A stretch of 64,000 nt of DNA from Isoetes taiwanensis (taxonomy: Eukaryota; Streptophyta; Lycopodiopsida; Isoetales; Isoetaceae): assembly GCA_021234155.1 (NCBI GenBank), contig JAJEKV010000053.1, positions 8,199,424-8,263,423 on the forward strand, given 5' to 3'. Numbering within the stretch: the stretch's first letter is position 1; every line of letters begins with the position of its first letter. Under the pieces are notes generated by a model. That model was given only the letters and a program-made list of their open reading frames with translations, made no database searches and was not told where the DNA came from. The translations under genes were made by a program, and so were the position numbers. Positions 44,740-57,861 of this stretch are shown piece by piece.

Positions 44740-45990
44740 AGTAACATAGCTAGTGCGAACTAGGATCGAATGAGGTTTCTTGGCGCCTGCGCCACCGTTA
44801 GCGGCTAGGGCGGCCGTGGGAGAGGGACCGCCCTTCTCTTCCACAATCCGGCACTGCCACTGCTCCATTGGTGAAGATTCTTCTGCATAAGGCTAGCAGG
44901 GCATGACAGAATTCTTAGTTTCGAGAAATCAGGGATTCAAGGTCTGCTTTGGAGGCACATTCTTTCTTCTTTCTGGCGGCACAATCTGAGTCTTGGTTTG
45001 TTGTAACAGGTAACCACAAACGTGGTTCTTCTCTTTGATGCTTGCACAAACGTCTCTTTGATGCCTGCATTATGCCCATTTTCCTTTCTTGGTTATGGTC
45101 ACGCTGAAAGGGTTTGCCCGAATAGGGACACTGGCATATAAGGCGAAGAGAAGAAGAAGTTTCTCAGTCAGATCCAGGTTATGGAAAGATGCATCAGAAT
45201 ATGTAATTCTTGCAGTGAAAATGGTCTGATAGATCCAGGCTCTGTTATAGAGGATAAGAAAGATTCAGTTTGCTTTGGAAAATTGTGCAGTTAATCAGAA
45301 TTATTGGCTTATATTGAAGAGGGAAGGATAACAGGATATATAACAGTAGCCAGATTGAGCACAGAAGCACTCAGGTTGCTTTTTAAGCACTGCAAAGCTT
45401 GATAAGCCACGCAAATTTTGAAGTTTGAGTGAAACTTTGGTACTGATGCCGAAGTACCTTGGCTTTCCATATGGAATTAGCATGCCATGCCAGATACTGC
45501 CAAGTCTGAGCTTGTGCACTCAAATACTGAAATTTGGGTGAAACTTTGGTACTGATGCCAAAGTACCTTGGCTTTCCATATGGAATTAGCATGCTATGCC
45601 AGATACTACCAAGTCTGTGCGTGTGCTTCCTCAGGTACTAATATGCCTGTTTGTGTTATATTTGGCTGTTGTCTTATAATCTCAGGTCGCACATCTTCGT
45701 ATTACTTCAGCAATTCTGGTTATTTGTGTGTTTCTCAGAACAAGAGGAGTTATTTCGAGAGCCATTGGCTCTTCTTGATCATCTTGCAGTTTCTGGTTCA
45801 GATGTGGAGAGACATTTCTATGCTTTAATATAGATCTGCTATTAGAGCTTCTAATAAGCTTCTGCAGTTAAGGGAATGAAGACGTTGAGTCTACTCCTGT
45901 AGTAGTTCTCTTGCTGTAATGAGGCATTGTATTTCTATTCTATATAATATAAAAAAAAACACCTCCGTTCCTTAAAAAAAAAAAAAAAAA
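44740..45990 (+). mobile_element. Poly(A) retroposon with target-site duplication
   Basis: A 17-base A-run ends at 45990. CAACCATTA is found both before the element (44731-44739) and after it (45991-45999), extendable to AACAACCATTA. The 1.25 kb body has no RT or other long frame. A roughly 120-bp segment (with ACTTTGGTACTGATGCC and TTGGCTTTCCATATGG) is present twice in tandem (about 45411-45640). It is a retrocopy mobilised by LINE machinery, inserted between the two genes of the PIF/Harbinger element. Confidence 0.7.
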
Positions 45991-45999
45991 CAACCATTA

Positions 46000-46500
46000 G
46001 AGATCACGGATTATTAGCATTACAGAGTAGAGAAGTGCAGAAGATAATAAACAGATTATTCTTTATTAATATGAAATGTGTTACATGAACTCATTTCCAA
46101 TAGAAGAGTACAAACTTCTTGACTAGAGTCTGTCACAAAAATGTCTGTGATCCCTGAAATGCTAAAAATTAAGATCTAGACACTGCATGTCATCATAACC
46201 TTCATCTTTCTCGTCTTCTTAACCTGTAAGAATAGTATTCAGACAACCATGAGAACCTAAACTACGTTTTAATTAAAATGAAAGACAATTTAAGTCAGGA
46301 TTATCCATTTCAGAGAAAAAACAAAATGTATTCATATGTCAAGGTTTACAAAAAGACCATTTCTTCATGGTCTGAGTACACAAAAGGCCTGTGGCCGGTT
46401 CCATATCATACATCGCTACAAAAACTTTCAACAAACAAAAAAGAAAAAAAAATCGGCTGAGTTTTAGTGTGCTTCTTCACATGAAAAGGCAGTTTTCACA
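46000..46500. other. Unassigned spacer
   Basis: AT-rich with no domain-bearing frame. It probably belongs to the interior of the PIF/Harbinger element. Confidence 0.4.
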
Positions 46501-46515
46501 AGTTACAGATGGGAT

Positions 46516-46764
46516 TCAGACCTCCCAAAGACACCACCTTCCATGATGTTTCACATGGATGTGCTCCACATGTGCTCTCTGTCGGAAAGGAGCTTGCTCA
46601 GCCCATGCAATCAACTCGGCCTCCACAAAAACTTCCTCCATAGACATGTAGCCAAGAATAACTCTTTGGCTCACACTAGCATGGAGGCTCCTGTGCTGGA
46701 GCTCCACAGTCTCGACCGATTCGACGGTCAGGTTGCTTGAAGCCGAACTTACTGCCACGGCCAT
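46516..46764 (-). CDS. Small hypothetical protein with upstream TATA box
   Basis: An 82-residue frame (MAVAVSSASSNLTVESVETV to HVKHHGRWCLWEV) begins about 85 bp downstream of CTTATAAAGAAGG (near 46845-46857) on the same strand. The His-rich end is unusual. No family is recognised and no neighbouring exon is clear; it could be chance. Confidence 0.25.
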   Translation of the reverse strand: MAVAVSSASSNLTVESVETVELQHRSLHASVSQRVILGYMSMEEVFVEAELIAWAEQAPFRQRAHVEHIHVKHHGRWCLWEV

Positions 46765-46864
46765 AGCACAATCTTCACTAGAAGAAGAGTAAACAGGGAA
46801 ATGGCGCTGGACCAGAACCTTGAGCCCCTGGGGGATCCACCTTCTTTATAAGGGATATGCCACC

Positions 46865-47400
46865 TGCGTACATAGGGTAGCCGAAAAACCCCTAGTATAC
46901 GTGTTTCTGATAGGCAAATTTGACCCCTTTCCGTATGGTTTTACAACTAGAAGAACATTCCAAAACCCCTATGACCCCTAGTATACATATGGAAAAGGGT
47001 AAAAAATCGCCCCCTCCCATTGATGCACGTGGTTTTGACAGGTTCCACAAGGTGACGCCCCCTTGCTTGAGCCTTGCCATCTTCGAGCAGCTTACAATAA
47101 ATTGGAGTGCGCAGGAATCGAGACATGCATTATGAATTTTAAGGGACATCGTACGAAACCTTTATGAAGTTATACTATTTATGTAGTCAGGATCAGGAAT
47201 ATTATATCATACTAGATTTAAATTCAATATGAGATCCCCATAGCACATGAAAGTTAGGTTCCAATCATTCACAAACTTGAAACTGAACTTGAACAGAACA
47301 TACTGTTCTAATTACCTTGCAGAAGCTCAAAAAAGTAACAAAAAGAAAAAAAAATGAAAATTTAGTACATGACAAAAATAAGAAGAATACCTCTGAAATT
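46865..47400. other. Spacer with CCCCTAGTATAC repeats
   Basis: AACCCCTAGTATACGTG (46889) and ACCCCTAGTATACATA (46975) are two copies of one phrase. The rest is AT-rich and I see no gene. Confidence 0.4.
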
Positions 47401-47404
47401 GATA

Positions 47405-48340
47405 TTAATTTGTCTGCTTCAATGCAGCAAGTTTAGCAATCTCCAATAGAGTATCCTTTGTCATTTGGCATATGCTTTCTGTCATTGTAGCCATTAATTG
47501 AGCAATCTTCAAAGTATTAGCTGATCTCATGGACTCCAACTCCCTAATCAATTCATGTTTTTTAACAGATTCTTCCTTCATGAAATCAAGCTTCCTTTTT
47601 TCATTCTCTCCAAAGCTATTTGCCATGTTCGATATCCCAGCTGCAATTTCTTCATCAATGTGAACCCGAGATCTCTTTTTTGTTGTTGGCTTACCACTAA
47701 CCCCAGGCTGATTGCATGCAGCAGACCGAGGACTGGTGTCAGAAGGATTGAAAGTACTTGGAGTATCTTTGCTGGAATTTTTCTCCTGAGCACTTGAATT
47801 ATCTTTGCTATCATTTCCTTCATTTGCAATAGGGTTGACAAGGTTATCAACTGCAATGTTTATGAATTCTTCTTCCACAGAAAATGCATTTGTTCTAATT
47901 GTCTCATAGAAGGTATCAAACATGAATGTGTTTGGGAACATACCAGCATCCTCAAATGCCTCGGCCCCAAATTCCCCATCATCCCCTGCACCTGGAGTGT
48001 CCCTTTTATTTGTCACACCATGTTTAAGATCTTCCATAGCTTCAAACCATGGCTAACTAGATGGCTCAGAGCCTGTTCTTTCGGATGCTTCTTTCTCATC
48101 CCTGAATTTTATTTGCAATTTATCCCATTTGTTTCTTAACTATCTCAAGTCTTCAAGACCATGAACTGTGGGTTGCAATTTCACCATAATCTCTCTCCAT
48201 TGGCTTGAAGAAAGATTGATACTTCCATTATTATGCACCTTGTACTCCATCAAAGCAAGCATGGTGGAGATTGCATTGTCCGACCAATCTACAGGAGTTT
48301 TTCTTTTCTTGGCCTGGTTAAGAATTCCCCTTAGATCGCA
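47405..48340 (-). pseudogene. Myb/SANT-like DNA-binding protein of PIF/Harbinger
   Basis: On the - strand the protein reads KKRKTPVDWSDNAISTML, SSSQWREIMVKLQPTVHG and LRNKWDKLQIKFRDEKEAS, a trihelix Myb/SANT-like fold. It then has an acidic linker and a C-terminal helix (ENEKRKLDFMKEESVKKHEL). Two in-frame TAG codons (at about 48145 and 48055) break the DNA-binding part; the rest (48037-47405) is open. Such proteins bind the terminal repeats and work with the transposase. The gene converges with the transposase at 43003-44323, as is usual. This copy is inactive. Confidence 0.75.
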
Positions 48341-48409
48341 AGTGGAAGCCCTTGCAGGCTCAGAATTTATCTCAATGGCTAGGAAACTGATCCAATCATC
48401 CTCTTAGTT

Positions 48410-48918
48410 CTTCTTGGAGCCAATTTCTCGGTCCAGGGGGAAACAAATGGCTTCTTAGCATTCAACAAAGACGATCTGATTGCATTCGTCATGTTCTTGA
48501 GACAATTTATGCCTGTTTTATCAAGCAGGCAGTTGCTAAGAATGTGGCTATCACCAAAGCATTTCACAAATGGAAGTAAAGAAATGCAAGAAATGCTTAC
48601 TGGATTGACAATTGGCGCTGAATGCGATGCTAGGAGGGAAGAATTTTGGAGCTTCGATTCTTGGAGCCCACCCACCTTGAACAGAGGTCGGAATTAAGGT
48701 CGAAAATTTCAGCCTCCAAAAATTGGCTCCATAATTTTTTTGGGACGTTATCCTTAACGGACATTTTATTAATGGAAACACCCCTAACAGCAGTTAGGGG
48801 CGAATTATCTCTAAATGCGAGAGTCCACTAAGTGGACTTGCCTCTCTCTCATAATCTCTCCTCCCATTTTGTCTCTCAAATCATCTCTCATCATCTCTCG
48901 GCTCACATGTGGCCGAGG

Positions 48919-49003
<85 letters not shown>

Positions 49004-49320
49004 TTTATTCTCACCCTTTGAATAATATAGTAATATTTTTGGCAAAACAAGCTGAAATAACTACAATTTCATTATATATGGACTGTCCACAAGTCAAAAA
49101 GTCCATATATATCTCAAATAATAGCTACTGTCTAGAATACATGGTCTTGATGAGTAAAACAGTGAAATACATTAGTGTGATTCTATTCTGAGAAAAGAAA
49201 TGCTTTTTTGGGTTTGTAGCTGAGTCAAATTCGAGAGATGAATGACTGAATGGGGTCCATGCAGGTAGGTGAGATTTCAGGCCACATGTCAGGGGTGCAT
49301 TAAAGCCCAACCCAAATCAT
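48410..49320. other. Right flank of the PIF/Harbinger region, with (CT)n at 48920-49001
   Basis: The DNA contains a near-palindrome CTCGGCTCACATGTGGCCGAG at 48898-48918, then 82 bp of CT. The left flank of the transposase (42634-42740) has the reverse arrangement: CT run, then GGTCGGCCACATGC. No gene was found. Confidence 0.5.
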
Positions 49321-52300
49321 ATAGGACATGAAGCACTCTGCTACTGAATCGGTTGGATTGGTGGATACCAGGACACCATCAGAAAGGCGCTTTGCGACTG
49401 AAGGTGGAGTTGTACAAATCCATGGTTTCCTGGATCATCTCTAAGCTCCAAAAATGGTTGGAACTAGGCGTCAAGAGGGTCATATATTATCAGAAATGTA
49501 GTGCCAGATTTCTGAACCCATTCTGGCCCATGCCAATAGTTGCAACAGGGGATGCAAAGGGAAATCAACTAGCATGGAAAGAAGGAGATCAGAGCTCATC
49601 TTAGGAAACTTTGAGAGGAGGGATCGGGTCGAGTGTACAATGAAGCAGAACCGGCTCGACAGGATGCAGCTGGGCGATTACCTGGTATCTCTGAAATTCC
49701 TTATTACGGGGCAAAGGCACTGAAGAGACTGCTGAAAAGGGAGGATGTCTGAATTCGTAACTCATTTAAACCAATTTTCAAGACTCCTTATGAGGGGCAT
49801 CAAAGACAGTGTGAAGCTTTGGCAATCATCCTCTTGGACAACACTATTTACTCTGTCAATGACTTGGATAGCTAGTTGGATCTGCACAGCCAAAATGCTA
49901 TTAAGGAATTCACCCTTGGAGATCTTATTCGGGCAGAAATGGATCTCGCCAAAACATGGTTGACGACTCTATTTCAGGTCACAATTCGTAGTATTTCTTT
50001 TGTTCTCAGGATGGGATGCATAGCAGGACCAAGATTTATTTCAAGTTAAACACTTCATACTTGAAGGATGAGGAGTTTAAGAATGGATGCAAGCAAGCTT
50101 GATCCTCTACATTTGTGAGAAGGAATGCCGTGAAGTCCTTGCTAAGAATTGGGGTTGTCAGCGAGTTGCTACTAATCGAGGGATTTTGATTGCTCTATAC
50201 CAACAATTAGTGGCTTGCAGGTCTGTTGTACCATCAGATGCCCAGGAGGAGAAGCAGATTCTAGCCAGCATTAGACAGATGGAACTTGAGCAAGTTCATC
50301 ATGCTCGAGTTAAAGCGGGCCTGCAATGGTTCAAAGAGGGGCATCGCTACACAGGCTTCTTTTTTAGAGCTGCAAAAATTCAGAGACAAACTTCTGCGAT
50401 AGTGTCTCTCCAAGTTCAAGAGGGGCCTCTTATTTCTGATCCTGAGCAACTTAAGTTCTTTCTGCATGGCCACTTTTTTTCCCTTTTTGCTTCTCGTTGC
50501 CTTCCCTTCCAATCAGATTTTCAGGGCATTACTTGCAAAGATACATCCTATTATATCTGAGGAGCAAAGAGCTACTCTAGAAGCAGAGATTATGGGGAAT
50601 GATTTAGCAGATGCTACCTTCCTTTAGAAGAAAGGAAAGTACCCTGGAATTGATGGTATTCCTATAGAGTTCTTTCATGAGTTATGGGATTGAGTTGGCG
50701 ATGATGTGCACGATGCATTTCAAGATTTCAAGAGTCAAAGGCATCTAGATAAAATTCTTAACTCGGCTGCATTTCTCTCATTCCCAAATGTAAGGAGCCT
50801 TCATCAATTTCGGACTAGCACCCTATCACCTTGCTATCTTCTGTCTAAAGGATCTTTGCCAAAGCTTATGCACAAAAGCTTTGAGATATTCTTCCTGATT
50901 CCATATCCTCTACACAGTCAGGATTTCTGCCACGAGGATGCATATTAAACAATGTAGTTGCTGCTTTTGAAAATTTTACTGGACTCGACTTTAGGGCCAT
51001 GAAATTGTATATTTGAAGCTGGACTTTGCAAAAGCGTATGACAGTGTTGACTGGGCCTTCTTAGAGAGATGTCTCTTACGCTTTGGTTTTGGTGCACAAT
51101 TCACAGCTGATGTCATGAGGCTTCATTATCTCACTCTTCTATTCTCTTCTAAGGGGAACCCTCAGCACTCTTTCAGGTGGGTCGTGGGCATCTGTCAGGA
51201 CTGTCCATTAGCTCCATTGTTATTTATAGTTGTGGCAGAGGTCCTTGCCCAGGTCTTCTCTCTTGCCGCTCAGGAGAGAATCTTGCATGGACTTCCTATG
51301 AACAATGAGTCACAGAAGATTTGTAATCAATATACAGATGACACTTTCCTTTTTTTTAGGGCAGATGAGCAAAATTTGTAGAATGCCATTTCCTTGTTAG
51401 ATTCTTTTTCCCTAGCATCTGGTATTTTTGTGGGTTGGCAGAAGTGCACAGCACTATAGGCATTGGACTCTCCAGTTCCACCATGCGTAACTGCCTATCC
51501 ACGGAAGATCCTTCCCCATGGTAAAGCAACCAAACTTCTTGGTATCCCTGTAGGTGTTCATATCTCAACAGGAGATGCTTGGGAGGCAGTGATTAAGGGA
51601 TTGGAAAAGCACCTTTTCTGGTGGTCCACAGCTAAGCTTTCCATGGCGAGACGAATCGTTATGGCTAAGTCAGTTTTAAGTAGCACCCATGTGTATATGG
51701 CTTCGTTCATGTTGGCTCCACAGTCAAAAGTACTACTTATCGTCGGGGTTGTCGGGAACTTCATTGGGGGGAGGGAGGGGGGGGGACAGAGGAGGATTTC
51801 TGTTGTCAAAGTCAGTTGAAAAAAGTGCATGTTGTCAAAGCATTTTGGCAGTCTTTGGATGATCAATTTTCTTTTGGAGAGAAAGGTGATGATATCTAAG
51901 TTTATTTGAAGAATTTTGGATAATGTGGATGAGTCCCCGGGTTTCCATCTTGTTTATCAGTCTTTGCAAATGTGCATTTCTTTTGGGTCTCCATCTGTTA
52001 GACTACTTTTCCCTTGGGCTCTGTTTTATCCACTGTCCGCATACCCTAATGCGTCTCCATTTCTTAGAGGATTGCTAATTGCGTGGGAGACTGTACAATC
52101 TCTGTTTCATTTTCACCATCTTGCGCACACTAGCACTACTGCAAGTTGTTCGTCAATTCCATTAGATGGTGGTCCTCTGGTATCTTCAGTTCACCCATTG
52201 ACGCAACGTCGATGGAGATCAGCAGGTGTGTATATGACATCTGATTGGTATAATAATCAAAGGCAGTTGCTGACATGGGAAGAGTTTAGAGCTAAGTTCC

Positions 52301-53136
52301 TCCTTTTAAAGTGGGATCGGACTATTTGGCAGAAGGTGTCTTCAGTTCTTCCTCCAATAGCACAAGTGGATGACCCCCTTCCTTGGGTAATTCATGAGCG
52401 TGTCAAAGCAGATAAGTTGGTGAATTCCATGTACAAAGTCTTGCTTGTTGCAGACGTCTTACCTTTTTCATCCAAGTGGCCTTTGGCCATTCCTAGGGAC
52501 TGGCAAAAGGCAGTATGGAAATGGTATCTGTTTTATAGTGGCAAGTCATTCATCGTTGTCTGCCTGTTGATATTCTGGTGCACAGATTTCGTCCAAAGGT
52601 ATCTGCACTTTGTCCCTTATGTGCACAGAGGGACGAGACAATTGAGCATTGCTTCTTCCTGTGTAGACATGTCAGGCATGCTTGGTTGTGGCTTCAAGGC
52701 CTCTTTCATTGCAATTTGAATAGCCAGCAGGTGTTATTAGCAGTCTATCTAAGTGGTTGAGAAAATTTGACAAAGAGGGCATTTCATTTGGCTTCTGCAT
52801 GGATCATCTGGTCCATTTGGAAAAGAAGGAATCTTCTCATATTCAAAGGTCTTGCTTGTTCAGATGCACAGGTCCTTCTTGATGCCCAACAACGAATTGT
52901 CAAAGCATTCAGGTGCTCATCAATTGCTAATGAGGTGAAGAGCCGTATTTGGGAGCACTATCTTCAGATTCACACTTACCCATGAGATTTTGCTTGCTCC
53001 TCATACTGTTTAGATGCTCTGTATTTGAGTGGGGAGGATTTGCTTTGGTAGACATTCTCTCACTGAGTTTTTAGTCCCCATTGTACTTTGTAACTTTCTC
53101 TGGATAATAATGGCTCAAGTCCATCAAAAAAAAAAA
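49321..53136 (+). pseudogene. Decayed L1-type LINE
   Basis: Fragments in several frames line up as an L1 ORF2. They include the linker VHHARVKAGLQWFKEGHRYTG (50290), RT entry GKYPGIDGIPIEFFHELWD (50640), motif A LDFAKAYDSVDWAFLERC (51017), a motif B with CQDCPLAPLL (51195), motif C as YTDD instead of YADD or FADD (51330), KATKLLGIPVGVH (51520) and the C-terminal zinc knuckle ALCPLCAQRDETIEHCFF (52600). Many shifts and stops make it dead. It ends in an A-run (53125-53136) that touches the 3' end of PLE family B. The endonuclease part is not recognisable. Confidence 0.75.
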
Positions 53137-54827
53137 CCAGCCAAAACTAAATGCCTTTAGAATTGCATCTGCTTCGGTCAATCCCTAAGCAGTCTTATCA
53201 ATCCAGGCCTAGCCTTTGGCTTTGCCAGTCTGGTACTTAATGCCTTTGATCAATGTTTAGAACAATTACAATAGCAAATAATAGACTGGGAAACAATCCA
53301 AAGTATTAACTCGTCTAATAATAACCTGAACTTAAACATTTTGTCACTGGCCTTTACTTTTATGATCAGTTATCAAAGGGCTGGAATACACACCATTAGC
53401 CTAATGTTACTTTACATGTAGTACTCCACTGGATCCAAAAACGAGTCCTTGCTTCATATTAAATATTGACTATTTTACTCCCTTTAAAATGTTGAAGGAT
53501 ATTTTTAAGTCTGCCTTGTTGTTATTCAAATAATAAATTTCGTTCTGCTAGTACATAGTTCCAGCTGCATTTAAATCGATATTGATTACTCAAAGTGTTC
53601 TCCTTTCCTTTTTAATAAGGCTGCTCGTTTATAACTGTAAATCCATTTTACATTATTTGACATAAGCAGGATACGCTATGTTATTTCATACATCTATTAT
53701 TTTCTACCTCACAATCGTTTGCAACCAGATATACGTTTATACTCAGATAAATTTAGACCAGATAGTTATTTGGGCTATCAAATATGATGCAAATATCTTC
53801 ATATATTCAAAAACTAGCCTGTAGCTATTGAAGAACAGCACATGTTTATAATATACTGAAAATTGGAGAGTGATATACCTCGTATGATTATGTCTTAAGC
53901 AGCCAAAATTTTAAAGTATAAGGTTCATACCAGTGATGGTTCAATAAAACATTATAACAGTCAGCATGCTACTATATCAGCAGATTGTATAACCCATTAG
54001 GCGTCCTTTCAAAATTGATCTTCAAAGTTTTGTATTGTAGCACAGTTTCCCCAAAATCCCATTCGAACATTTGACTAAAAAGAGCAATGAGAAGAGAGAC
54101 GTTCGTACCTGCAGCCAACCAAGAATTTGTTAGCATGAAAATGGTTACAAATCCAGGGCCAGAAGGTACATAGAGTCTCTCGGTTTATCACCGGTCACTC
54201 ATTGCACCTTCTTAGCCTTATGTTTTAAAAGGAACAGAGGATTCAATCTATGCTAAAGATGGAGAATCATTTTTATTTTACTGTCCAGATACATCATTGT
54301 TAGTATTCATTCCGTAGAATGATTTGTATTCTAATAGACTTTAATAAACTGAAGATCCAGTCTTAGGGTGCACCCATTCTTATGCTGTGGTCACTAATTG
54401 CTTATCCACATCTGTCACTCAAATGTATCAGATATACAACTCAAGCCTGGTATTCAACGAACAATAATACTACTTGCTTAGATTTTTCAAAACATTAGAG
54501 AGAATATTGTTAATGTAGCAATGTTGCACCTGTTTTTCATTATACCATAACATTTTTAAACAAGTCCTGCCGTTAGTGCTAAGGTCCTCCATGTATACGA
54601 AATCGAAGCTTATCAGAAATTATCTGTTACTAGCAGTTTACATTATCAATCATAGGTAATCTAGAGATACGGTTACTGATATGTTAGAAACAAGCTTGTC
54701 TTACCGTCTTATATTTTGTAAAAACCTAGAAACACAACTATCAGCCTTGCTATTAGGTTTTACCATCCGCGTTCGTATCATCTAACTGTGAATATAATGT
54801 AGAACTTTTGGTTCCAGTTCGAAATAC
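53137..54827 (-). repeat. 3' pseudo-LTR of PLE-B: intron half and terminus
   Basis: This part repeats 59806-61540. On the - strand it starts at the exon 1 donor and ends TTTAGTTTTGGCTGG before a T-run. No gene lies in it; it corresponds to the first part of the ORF1 intron in the other copy. Confidence 0.85.
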
Positions 54828-55136
54828 CTGATAGTCTTCCTGGTCTGAGCAATACTCCTCATCTAGTTGTGTTTCAGGAATAGATGAGTTATGATCCATT
54901 GCAGTATAACAATCCCTGCCGGAATCACCAGTATAGCTTTTCTTGTTACTTTTGCCTGCTGCACTTTCACTTGCTCCACGTTTTGGGTTAACCATATCTA
55001 TATGATCATAAGCAAGCCCAGCCGCCTTATCGTTGACGCTCAAATAGCTCTGCACTTCTTTTTCCAGGATGATTTCATTTAGCTGTTCTTCAATATCACT
55101 ATTAGGTCTGCCATCGGAATCCTATTCCCACTCCAT
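54828..55136 (-). pseudogene. PLE-B leader exon, 3' copy
   Basis: The exon starts at ATG (55136) and ends at GACTATCAG before GTATTTCG. A TAG is the fifth codon in this copy. The peptide is acidic and Ser-rich (SNKKSYTGDSGRDCYTAM, ETQLDEEYCSDQEDYQ). The other copy (61789-61541) lacks the first codons because of the LINE junction. Confidence 0.6.
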
Positions 55137-55823
55137 AGTTTTGGTGGGGGGAAAAAAAACCCAATATTAAAGACTATCTGTCTACTCTGACATCCAAAGC
55201 GTGTATTGGTCTTAGAATATGCTGGATTCATATTGATATTTTCACTGGACCTATAACCCCTAGTGTTTTACACGTATATCCGTTAATGCAAGTTAGTGAG
55301 ACTGAAGATCTCCTGCTCTAAATATTTGGGACAGTGCCATATGCAAATCTTCCTATCATTTTCATAGTGCCAGCTTCGGCTTAATAATCAGCATTGCCCT
55401 TAGCTGTTTTATGAAACCCTTATTATCATTGTATAAACATAGTTCAATGGTACACTATTGACTTTTCACGTTTATTTTATTGAGTACGTGTTCTTGATAA
55501 TACACCATATAAGGTATGTTAATAGCCAGTGTAAGAGTAGCTAGCGTGTTACAAAGGTAGTTCATTAGGTCAATCAGTAGTGGTAAACTCCATTAGCCAC
55601 ACATGTTTGTCTTGCATAAAAAAAATCCTCCCTCCTACCGTAAGGTAGGGCTGGCCTATCTATTTACACACTGCAACAGTAAGGGTGGGTTGGCCCTTAC
55701 TTTGCAGTAAGGCCAACCCATCCTTATATTTTAAATCAACCCATTTTTACTATTGAAATATATGTACTAAGAAATTGGAAATGACATACCATATTTGTCA
55801 TTCTAGAAAGTACTGTTGATCTC
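55137..55823 (-). other. PLE-B 3' untranslated region with a strong hairpin
   Basis: A long hairpin at 55689-55721 has a stem GGGTTGGCC / GGCCAACCC extended by TTACT / AGTAA with one bulge. About 50 bp further along the transcript is ATCCTCCCTCCTACCG (+ strand, 55625-55640), which matches family C at 15 of 16 bases. Confidence 0.7.
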
Positions 55824-57861
55824 CTAAATCAGTGTGCACGTATCATATTTAAGTCCTGGAAATGCACCAGTCTTTATGTATTGTATCACTTTCCGTTTGA
55901 TCCCAAATTTATCAAATCCATTGTAACGAAATGTATTCATAATCTCAACGATATCTCTTGCTGCTCTGACCGGTTGAATTAATATACATGTAAGGCATAA
56001 TGGGAGATAATCACATTCCTGGCATTTTGATACGGTCTACAGCTATCAGCATGTATAAACTTTAAAGCCTTGAAAGGGAGTACATCTCGTTTGTCATACT
56101 TGAGTGTCTGAAAAATACCTAGAGTCTTATTGACCACGTCAATTGTCATGTTAAGGAAATTGGCCCTGAATCCATGCACTATATGATTATCCTTGTCCCT
56201 TATAACACTTGTCTCCTCCTTGATACCTAGTTTGTTCATATCATAGATTTGTAGATCAACTTGGCTACATTTGAACACATCACCAAGGAATGTTCTGATA
56301 ATGGGGCAGTTTATTGCCAATAAGTCATCCATGTACCTAAAGAGGTGCTTGAATAATTCAATGTCCTTATACCTCCCTTGAGCGGCTAAATTGTTAATGA
56401 AGCATAGTTCAAACCAGGCCAAATATAGATTGCACCAGTTTGGGCTACAGGAGAGACCCATTGGGATTCCACTTACTTGTTGCCATGTATTATTCCCCAT
56501 ACTTATGAAGCAGTGTAGTTATTGATTTTCACAAATTTAGCACAAGTTACAAGTGCCCAACATTTAGCTTGTGGTACATTTTTAAACCATTTGGCTAAGA
56601 ATTTCTCATCTTTATCTTTTTTGTACCACAGTTTATAGTGTGAATTCTTGCTGGTCATTAACTTCCAAGCGGCTTCACTTACTAATTCCATTATTCTACA
56701 TATGCCTGTATCACCTTCTAATGGAATATTCTCGTAACATCTCGTGATATCTGCCACAAATACTTCTGTAATTTTATCAGGTAAATTTAACACTACATCA
56801 TATATTGATCCAATCACCCAATTGGGGTTAACTTTTCTGGGTAGTATTGTGACCAGCTTGGCACTCATCATCCTGGCTATTTCAGGCCATATACTTAGGA
56901 TGTTATTGAGTACTGCTGTGACTATCAATGATATTTCAGAATAGATAGTGCCGTGTGCATTACTTATCCACTGGAAGTCATTCTTATGTGCTTTATATAT
57001 TCTGAGTAAATATGGTAATTTATCAGACTCAATCATGATATTTCCAATAATGCTGCCAATATCTTTTTGGATCGTAACCTTTATCTGTTCTGCTGTACAT
57101 CCAGTATTAGAGAAGTCTTTGCTATTGATCCTTACGTATGCAAGCTCCTTGATGTATTTTGGGCAAATGTATGCTGGGTTATTTACTGCCTTATCCACCC
57201 CGGATATATATAGGTTTTTATTCAACCAGTCTAGGTTGCTTGTAGCATTCGTGCCATTTAATATGAACCTTTGAGGTTTTCCCATTTTGATAGCCTCTGT
57301 TACTTGGTAACTGGCCTCCTTCATTATGCTTTCCTTAATAAACTGCTTGTCGATCTCGTTAATGTGTGGATATGTATAGAAATGTTGATCAAATATGGCA
57401 TCACAAACCTTGGAAATGTCTTCTTGAAAATCTTCCATAATCAACATTCTGTTTGGGATGTGATTGAGGCCTTTTTGGAAAATGCCTCTTAGTGCCTTAT
57501 TGTACACAATATTAGCATCCGTAGTAACTACATGTCCTACATTTTTATCAACAAACTTGTTGATATATGGCTTGCTGCAAGGGCAGATATTTTCCTTGTC
57601 AGCTGCAAATACTTGATAAGGCTTATAGCACAGGTCCCTAAGACTTTCGATATATCTCCAGCTGAACATTGTGTTGTTCATTATGTCAGCACCAATATCA
57701 TTGAGAACTTCAACAAATATTGCATTAAATATCTTGGGGAGACATATTTTGTCAAGGATCTTAGACAGGAAAGTGATGTGTACTATTTTCAGCTTATTTT
57801 TTTGAGTTACACTCTCCATATGCCACCGTCCCAGCACATCTTTTGTGATCACCTTCTCGAT
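55824..57861 (-). pseudogene. PLE-B reverse transcriptase (ORF2), two frameshifts
   Basis: Penelope-type RT of about 670 residues. In order: a Cys-rich stretch with GHVVTTDANIVYN, IFQKGLNHIPNR (the KGLNF-like PLE motif), YISGVDKAVNNP, LPYLLRIYKAHKNDFQW, motif A EVFVADITRCYENIPL, motif B VSGIPMGLSCSPNWCN, motif C FRYMDDLLAINCP, RANFLNMTIDV and YDKRDVLPFK. A deletion of about 10 bases near 56515 and a shift near 55985 break it; the thumb resumes as DIVEIMNTFRYNGFDKFG to the stop at 55824. There is no endonuclease domain. The frame has no ATG near its start, but TTGCTGTCAACACAG just before 57861 is a phase-0 splice acceptor. Confidence 0.85.

Noticed and set aside
48815..49021. Ser-Leu repeat frames over the CT run
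   Set aside because: Simple dinucleotide repeat read as codons; no gene.
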